Origin: Verrucomicrobiota bacterium
Lineage (GTDB): Bacteria; Verrucomicrobiota; Verrucomicrobiia; Limisphaerales; UBA9464
Length of the DNA: 64,000 bases
Direction: 5' to 3'
Assembly (NCBI GenBank): GCA_016871805.1
Contig: VHCG01000008.1
Location: 40,391-104,390 of the forward strand
Part shown: one piece after another, positions 55,407 to 61,113 of the stretch
Numbering within the stretch: the stretch's first letter is position 1
Layout: every line of letters begins with the position of its first letter
The notes under the pieces: generated by a model
The model's input: only the letters and a program-made list of their open reading frames with translations
Database searches by the model: none
Told to the model about the DNA's origin: nothing
Made by a program: the position numbers and the translations under genes

Positions 55407-57560
55407 ATGTTCCTTCCCAAGTCTCCCCGAGTCCGAACCCGCTGTGCGGCCTGGATGGTCCTCGCCTGTCTCGCGCTCCCACCTGTTGTCATGGCCCAGT
55501 CCCCCTCCAACCCCCTGCTCAAGCCCAGTCCGCTGCCCTACGGACTTCCCCCATTCGCCGACATCCGTGACGAGCACTTTATCCCTGCTTTCGAGCAGGG
55601 CATGGCCAAGGAGCTCCAGGAGGTCGACGCCATCGCAAAGAACCCCGCCCCGCCGACCTTCGACAACACCATCGTGGCCCTGGAGAAGTCGGGGGAGACG
55701 CTGAACCGTGCGGAGCGGGCCTTCGGCATCCTCACCGGCGGCTTCACCAATCCGAACCTCGAGAAGATCGACACCGAGATGTCGCCCCGGTTCGCCGCCC
55801 ATCGGGACGCCATCCAGCTCAATCCCGACCTCTTTGCCCGCATCGCCACGCTGCACGAATCCCGGGCCACGCTCGGACTGGATCCGGAGTCGCTCCGGTT
55901 GCTGGAGCAGTACTACCGGGATTTCGTCCGCAGCGGCGCCAAGCTTTCCGACGCCGACAAGACCCGCCTCAAGGGCATCAATGCCGAGCTCGCGAAGGGG
56001 TCGACGCAGTTCAAGCAGAACGTGCTGAAGGAGATCAACGCCTCGGCCGTGCTGGTCGATTCCAGGGCCGAGCTGGAGGGGATGTCGGACGCCGACATCC
56101 AGGCCGCGGCCGCGGCGGCCAAGGCGGCGGGTAAGGAGGGCAAGTTCCTGGTCCGCCTGACCAACACCACCGGCCAGCCCCCTCTGGCCTCCCTGAGGAA
56201 CCGGGAGCTCCGGGACCGCATCATGAGGGCGTCGCTCTCCCGCGGTGCCCGAGGTGGGGAGTTCGACAACCGCGCCATCCTCACCTCCATGGCGCGGCTC
56301 CGGGCGGAACGCGCCCGGCTGCTCGGCTACCCCAGCCACGCCGCCTACCAGATCGAGGACCAGACCGCCGGGGACGTCGAGACCGTCAACCGCATGCTCG
56401 CGCGCCTCGCGCCGCCGGCGGTCGCCAATGCCCGCAGGGAGGCCGCCGAGATGCAGGCGCTGGTCGATGCCGACAAGGGCGGATTCAAGATCGGCGCCGC
56501 CGACTGGGCCCTCTACTCGGAGAAGCTCCGGGCGGCCAAGTACGCGTTCGACGAAGACCAGCTCAAGCCCTACTTCGAGATGAAGCGGGTGCTTGAGGAC
56601 GGCGTGTTCCATGCCGCAACCCAGCTGTTCGGCATCACCTTCAAGGCGCGACCCGATCTCAAGGGCTACAGCCCCGACATGCGGGTCTACGAGGTGTTCA
56701 ATGCCGATGGAACCCCTCTGGCGCTGTTCCTCGGGGATTTCTACGCCCGACCCAACAAGCGCGGCGGGGCCTGGGCCAACGCCTACGTCCCGCAGAACGG
56801 ACTCCTCGGGAACCGACCCGTCATCGCAAATCACCAGAACATCGCGAAGCCGCCTGAGGGACAGCCCACCCTCATGACCTACGACGAGGTGGAGACGATG
56901 TTTCACGAGTTCGGACATGCCCTGCATGGGATGTTCTCGCAGACGAAGTACCCGAGGTTCGCCGGCACCAGCGTGCCGCGCGACTTCGTGGAGTTCCCGT
57001 CGCAGGTCAACGAGATGTGGGCGACCTGGCCCTCCATCCTGAAGAACTACGCGAAGCACCACCGGACCGGTGAGCCGATCCCGCAGGCGCTCCTCGCAAA
57101 GGTCGAGGCGGCCAGCCGTTTCAACCAGGGCCACGCCACCACGGAACTTGTCGCCGCCAATCTCATCGACCAGGCCTGGCACCAGCTGGGACCCGACCAG
57201 GTCCCGGCGCCGGAGGAAGTCGAGGCCTTTGAGCAGAAGGCCCTGAAGAAGGCGGAGGTGGAGTTTCCCCCGGTGCCGCCTCGTTACCGGGGTCCGTATT
57301 TCTCCCACATCTTCGCCGGCGGCTATTCCGCCGGGTACTACTCCTACTTCTGGAGCGAGGTCCTGGATGCCGACGCCGTCGAGTGGTTCAAGTCCCACGG
57401 TGGACTGACCCGGGCCAACGGCGACCGGTTCCGGGACACCATCCTGTCGCGGGGTGACAGTCGGGACGCGAAGGAGATGTTCCGGGCCTTCACGGGGCAC
57501 GACCCCGATATCCGTCCGCTGCTGGTCCGCCGCGGCCTTGACGTCCCCACCGGACCTTGA
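55407..57560 (+). CDS. dcp: M3-family peptidyl-dipeptidase (Dcp-like), exported
   Basis: The start is the ATG at 55407 (a TTG seven codons earlier is possible), giving 717 residues with a signal peptide (about 1-31). The M3 zinc site is HEFGH at 500-504, with MTYDEVETMFHEFGHALHG around it. The third ligand region is FVEFPSQVNEMW. The C-terminus has HIFAGGYSAGYYSYFWSEVLDADA, the Tyr-rich substrate loop. Dcp removes dipeptides from peptide C-termini; the signal peptide suggests periplasmic peptide use. A repeat element begins directly after its stop. Confidence 0.95.
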   Translation: MFLPKSPRVRTRCAAWMVLACLALPPVVMAQSPSNPLLKPSPLPYGLPPFADIRDEHFIPAFEQGMAKELQEVDAIAKNPAPPTFDNTIVALEKSGETLNRAERAFGILTGGFTNPNLEKIDTEMSPRFAAHRDAIQLNPDLFARIATLHESRATLGLDPESLRLLEQYYRDFVRSGAKLSDADKTRLKGINAELAKGSTQFKQNVLKEINASAVLVDSRAELEGMSDADIQAAAAAAKAAGKEGKFLVRLTNTTGQPPLASLRNRELRDRIMRASLSRGARGGEFDNRAILTSMARLRAERARLLGYPSHAAYQIEDQTAGDVETVNRMLARLAPPAVANARREAAEMQALVDADKGGFKIGAADWALYSEKLRAAKYAFDEDQLKPYFEMKRVLEDGVFHAATQLFGITFKARPDLKGYSPDMRVYEVFNADGTPLALFLGDFYARPNKRGGAWANAYVPQNGLLGNRPVIANHQNIAKPPEGQPTLMTYDEVETMFHEFGHALHGMFSQTKYPRFAGTSVPRDFVEFPSQVNEMWATWPSILKNYAKHHRTGEPIPQALLAKVEAASRFNQGHATTELVAANLIDQAWHQLGPDQVPAPEEVEAFEQKALKKAEVEFPPVPPRYRGPYFSHIFAGGYSAGYYSYFWSEVLDADAVEWFKSHGGLTRANGDRFRDTILSRGDSRDAKEMFRAFTGHDPDIRPLLVRRGLDVPTGP

Positions 57561-57561
57561 G

Positions 57562-58022
57562 CGGGGGCACGGGGGGGCTCACGCGGAGGGGAAAAGACGG
57601 GACGCACGCGGAGGCGCGGAGACGCGGAGGAAGAGGGAGAAAAGGGATAGAAATCGGGGAGGGTTTTGCGGCCGCACCTTGGATCCCAGACCTCAAGGTG
57701 CCTTTCGAAGCCGAAGGGTTCGATGGGTGGGTGATGCAGTGCCCTGCATCACTGGGCGCGGGAGCGCCCTCCGGTAGGGACCGCACTCCGTGGCGTCCCC
57801 ATCTTTTCCCCGATGCGTTTGACCGATCTGTCGGTCCCGCCGGGGTCCTCTGACGCTGCAGACAAACCCGTCCCCCTTCACGGGTGCACCACGCGCAGCG
57901 GATCGAGATGGGGCCGTGGCAGAGCACAGCCCTACCGGCATTACTTCTATCCTGATCCCCCCCGTCTTCCCTCCGTGTCTCCGCGTCACCGTGTGAGTCC
58001 CCTTTTTTTTGCTCCGCGTGCC
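57562..58022. repeat. Dispersed structured element, copy B
   Basis: The left end (57576-57640) contains repeated CACGCGGAGG and GCGCGGAGACGCGGAGGAAG units. The right end (57962-58022) is the reverse complement of GGCACGCGGAG, then GACTCACACGGTGACGCGG, AGACACGGAGGG. The core holds three hairpins in the same order as copy A. H1 is CGAAGCC-GAA-GGGTTCG with one mismatch (57706-57722), H2 is GTGATGCAG-TGCC-CTGCATCAC (57731-57752) and H3 is GGGCGC-GGGA-GCGCCC (57754-57769). The link between H2 and H3 (CACTGGGCGC) is identical in both copies. It fills the whole gap between the peptidase and the DGR target; no gene is seen. Confidence 0.7.
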
Positions 58023-58114
58023 GAAATTCTGCTTCCGAAAGGCCTCTCCGCGTACAGACTGTAGCCATCATCCGGACCGGGTCTTGAATCCCGCTTTCGG
58101 ATCCATCACGCCTC

Positions 58115-59260
58115 ATGAATCTCCACCTCACTCGAATCCCATCCCGTTGGAGTCGGCCGCTGGCGCTGGTGGCGGTCGCAGCCTTGGGTTTCTTCCACCT
58201 CTCCGCCGCCGATCCGGTCATCACGAACGTGCGGGCCGCGCAGCGGGAGGGGACGCGTCTGGTGGACATCGACTACGACGTCAGGGATCCCGACAGCCCG
58301 ACGCTCCAGATCGCGGTCGAGGTCTCCGACAACAACGGGGCCAGCTACACCGTGCCTGCGGTCAGCTTTACCGGGGACGTGGGGCACGGCATCCGGCCCG
58401 GCGCCGGCAAACGCATCACCTGGGACGCCAAGGCCGACTGGCCGAACCAATACTCCTCCAAGGTCCGCTTCCGCGTCCTGGCGAGCGATGTGTGGTTGCC
58501 GCCGCGTGGCATGGTGCTGATTCCGGCTGGGGTGTTCACGATGGGCGACGACCGGGTCGCAGGCCCGGCCCATCCGGTCGACGTCTCGGCCTTTGCCATC
58601 GATCGCACTGAAGTCACTGCCGCGTTGTGGAATGAGGTGCGCACGTGGGCGTTGTCGCGAGGTTATGACCTGACCCCAGGTGGGAGTTTGGGGAACGACC
58701 ACCCGATCCACACGGTGAATTGGTTCGACGTGGTGAAGTGGTGCAATGCCCGTTCTGAAAAGGAGGGCTTGGTGCCGGCCTACTACCTCGACGAGGCCAA
58801 AACCCAAGTCTACCGCGCCGGGGACAAGGCGCCGTTCGTGAATTGGAATGCCGGGTATCGCCTCCCAACAGAAGCCGAGTGGGAAAAGGCAGGGCGAGGT
58901 GGAGCGGTAGGGCGATTGTATCCGTGGGCGGACAGTGACGACATTTCGGATGATCGGTTGAACTACAACAACCGGATCGGTCGCACGACGCCGGCGGGTT
59001 CGTACGCGGCGAATGGCTTCGGTCTCCGGGACATGGCGGGCAATGTCTGGGAATGGTGTTGGGATTGGCATGCCGAGTACCCGGGAGGTTTGGTCACGGA
59101 CCCCCGGGGTCCGGCTTCGGGCTCGGCGCGGTTGTTCCGCGGCGGCAGCTGGACCGACTCGGCGGAGTCCTGCCGGGTGGCGTTCCGCTACGCCTTCACG
59201 CCTGCGTATCGGAACAACGGCATAGGATTCCGCACCGTCCTGCCCCCAGGTCAGCCTTGA
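58115..59260 (+). CDS. DGR target protein: secreted formylglycine-generating-enzyme-fold protein
   Basis: This 381-residue protein has a signal peptide (about 1-31, ending LSAAD). A beta-sandwich domain (about 32-125) is typical of Verrucomicrobial FGE proteins. The SUMF1/FGE C-type-lectin-like domain follows (MVLIPAGVFTMGDD near 133, YRLPTEAEWEKAGRGG near 250, NVWEWCWDW near 310, RGGSW at 342-346, GFRTV at 371-375). The last 50 residues are encoded by the variable repeat. Residues 341, 347, 348, 352, 357, 359, 360, 361, 365 and 369 differ from the template-encoded residues. It is likely a displayed ligand-binding protein rather than an enzyme. Confidence 0.93.
   Translation: MNLHLTRIPSRWSRPLALVAVAALGFFHLSAADPVITNVRAAQREGTRLVDIDYDVRDPDSPTLQIAVEVSDNNGASYTVPAVSFTGDVGHGIRPGAGKRITWDAKADWPNQYSSKVRFRVLASDVWLPPRGMVLIPAGVFTMGDDRVAGPAHPVDVSAFAIDRTEVTAALWNEVRTWALSRGYDLTPGGSLGNDHPIHTVNWFDVVKWCNARSEKEGLVPAYYLDEAKTQVYRAGDKAPFVNWNAGYRLPTEAEWEKAGRGGAVGRLYPWADSDDISDDRLNYNNRIGRTTPAGSYAANGFGLRDMAGNVWEWCWDWHAEYPGGLVTDPRGPASGSARLFRGGSWTDSAESCRVAFRYAFTPAYRNNGIGFRTVLPPGQP
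59115..59249 (+). repeat. DGR variable repeat (VR)
   Basis: This 135-bp stretch at the 3' end of the target gene aligns without gaps to the template repeat at 60804-60938. There are 16 mismatches, and every one is at a position where the template has A (A to T ten times, A to G four or more, A to C twice by my reading). The 3'-terminal 28 bp from the CATAGGATTCC segment onward are identical, as expected for the initiation-of-mutagenic-homing end. Similarity fades just outside both edges. Confidence 0.95.
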
Positions 59261-59353
59261 GTGCCGGAGGCTAGAGCGGAGCGGCGGCGGAGCCGGAGTT
59301 GGAGCGAGTGGAACGAGCGTAAACGAAGGCGGAGTGGCCGCGGAGCCAGTACG

Positions 59354-59806
59354 ATGCAATTGAAACTGTTCACGGTGCCGATCAAGAACCTTGCGGTTCC
59401 TGAGGGTGAGATGAATGCCTTCCTTCGCGGGCATCGTGTTCTGGCCGTTCGGAAGGAGTTCGTTGCGGATGGGGAAAATTCCTACTGGACGTTCTGCGTG
59501 GAATACATGGACGGCTCTGCAGGGGCCGCAGTCCTCCCGGATCGCCCCAAGGTGGACTATCGGGAAGAACTGACGCCTGAGGAGTTTCAGGTCTTTAGCC
59601 GTCTGAGGGACTGGCGCAAGGGAGTGGCCGAGAAGGAGAAGATTCCCGTCTACACAGTTCTGACCAACGGGCAGCTTGCGGAGGTGGTTCGGCGGAAAGT
59701 CCAAACCAAGGCGGCTCTCAAGGAGATTTCTGGAGTCGGCGAGGCACGGGTCGAAAAATACGGGGAAGGACTTCTGGGCATGCTTCTGGGAGGGACGTCA
59801 GCGTGA
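59354..59806 (+). CDS. HRDC-domain DGR accessory protein
   Basis: The start is at the ATG encoding MQLKLFTVPIKNLAVPEGEM, giving 150 residues; the frame is open upstream without homology. The C-terminal half is an HRDC domain (YREELTPEEFQVFSRLRDWR, KIPVYTVLTNGQLAEVVRRK, ISGVGEARVEKYGEGLL), a nucleic-acid-binding fold found in RecQ helicases and in accessory proteins of some DGRs. The N-terminal half has a YWTFCVEYMDG strand region. It takes the place of the Avd subunit. Its stop overlaps by 4 bp the GTG start of the reverse transcriptase gene. Confidence 0.9.
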   Translation: MQLKLFTVPIKNLAVPEGEMNAFLRGHRVLAVRKEFVADGENSYWTFCVEYMDGSAGAAVLPDRPKVDYREELTPEEFQVFSRLRDWRKGVAEKEKIPVYTVLTNGQLAEVVRRKVQTKAALKEISGVGEARVEKYGEGLLGMLLGGTSA

Positions 59807-61113
59807 CGCGCCACGGTTCTCTCATGGAACGAATTGCGGATCCGGAGAATCTGCGATGGGCATTCTGGCGTGCAGCGAAAGGCAAGCGATCCCGACCCGA
59901 CTGCCGGGAGTTCCAAGAGTCTTTGGACAGGCGGGTCGGCGAGCTGCGCGACGGACTCCTTCGGGGGGATGTTCCAGTGGGAAACTATCACTACTTCACG
60001 GTTCATGATCCAAAGGAGCGTCGGATTTGTGCGGCCAGCTTCGAGGAGCGGGTATTGCACCATGCGCTGATGGCGGTGTGTGAACCCGTCTTGGATCGGG
60101 CGGCTATCGCTGACAGCTATGCCTGTCGACCGGGCAAGGGACGGTGGCAGGCGGTGGAGCGGGCTCGGGGGCATGCCCGATCCCACGGGTGGTTTCTGAA
60201 GATGGACGTGCGCAAGTACTTCGACTCGGTCTCCCACGAAGTCCTGGGTGAGGCACTTCGGCGCAAGTTCAAGGATCCGCATGTCCTGGAGCTTTTTGGT
60301 CGGATTCTCGCGAGCTATCACACGGGGCCAGGATGCGGACTACCGATTGGAAACCTGACCTCGCAGCACCTTGCCAACTACTATCTCGATCCACTGGATC
60401 GTTTCATTCAGGAGACCCTGCGCCACGGTGCCTACGTCCGGTACATGGATGATTTCGTCGTCTGGGGAGATTCCGCGACGGGCTTGGTCGAGGTCCGCAA
60501 GCAGGTACGGGAGTTTCTACAGACTCGCCTCGCGCTGGCGTTGAAGCCTGAGCCTGTCCTCAACCGGACATCCCAAGGGATGGATTTCTTGGGCTACCGG
60601 GTTTTCCCTGGGGGTGTGGGGCTATCGCGCCGGAGTCGGAGGCGATTCGTTCGCCGATTTCGGACCCATGAGAGGTGCTGGCAGAAAGGGCTTTGGAGCG
60701 AGGAGGAGCTCCAGCGCAGGACGACTGCCCTGCTGTCGTTTGTCCGTCCAGCGGACTGCTCAGCTTTTCTTGGGAGGGTCATCCGACGATTTGGGATCGA
60801 GGCCATCGGGCTCGGCGCGGTTGATCCGCGGCGGCAGCTGGAACAACTCGGCAGAGAACTGCCGGGTGGCGAACCGCAACACCAACACGCCTGCGAATCG
60901 GAACAACAACATAGGATTCCGCACCGTCCTGCCCCCAGCTCAACCCGGAGGCCTGAAGGTCCCCTGGCTGACCCGGCCTCTGTCCTGCCCCGACACGCCC
61001 CATCGGTTTCGGGCAAATGCAACGCCGGGTTGCCGGATGTCAGTAGCCCCTCTTCAGGAGTGGGTCGAACGCTTCCGGAAACCCCTCCTGATTTCCAAAA
61101 CCCGGTCCCATGA
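59803..61113 (+). CDS. DGR reverse transcriptase
   Basis: This 436-residue open frame has a GTG start overlapping the HRDC gene. RT motifs are KMDVRKYFDSVSH near 130, the DGR-type IGNLTSQ at 182-188 (group II introns have QGxxxSP) and the catalytic YMDD at 214-217, then GMDFLGYRVF near 264. The enzyme copies the template RNA with errors at adenines and the cDNA replaces the variable repeat. From about residue 335 the frame runs through the template repeat and beyond; that tail (LEQLGRELPGG, Pro/Ser-rich end) has no RT homology. The stop overlaps the start of the next gene (ATGA). Confidence 0.93.
   Translation: MTRHGSLMERIADPENLRWAFWRAAKGKRSRPDCREFQESLDRRVGELRDGLLRGDVPVGNYHYFTVHDPKERRICAASFEERVLHHALMAVCEPVLDRAAIADSYACRPGKGRWQAVERARGHARSHGWFLKMDVRKYFDSVSHEVLGEALRRKFKDPHVLELFGRILASYHTGPGCGLPIGNLTSQHLANYYLDPLDRFIQETLRHGAYVRYMDDFVVWGDSATGLVEVRKQVREFLQTRLALALKPEPVLNRTSQGMDFLGYRVFPGGVGLSRRSRRRFVRRFRTHERCWQKGLWSEEELQRRTTALLSFVRPADCSAFLGRVIRRFGIEAIGLGAVDPRRQLEQLGRELPGGEPQHQHACESEQQHRIPHRPAPSSTRRPEGPLADPASVLPRHAPSVSGKCNAGLPDVSSPSSGVGRTLPETPPDFQNPVP
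60804..60938 (+). repeat. DGR template repeat (TR)
   Basis: This 135-bp repeat lies inside the 3' part of the RT reading frame, 1689 bp downstream of the variable repeat and in the same orientation. In the frame of the target protein it reads RGGSWNNSAENCRVANRN, then TNTPANRNNNIGFRTV. Its AAC-rich codons, at ten positions that differ in the target, are the classical set-up for wide residue choice by adenine mutagenesis. Thirty-two adenines are present, of which sixteen have changed in the current variable repeat. Confidence 0.95.

Noticed and set aside
55029..57500. Very long open frame on the minus strand opposite aspS and the M3 peptidase
   Set aside because: It is antisense to two clear genes, has the Arg/Gly/Leu-rich composition of GC-rich shadow frames and no recognisable motif.
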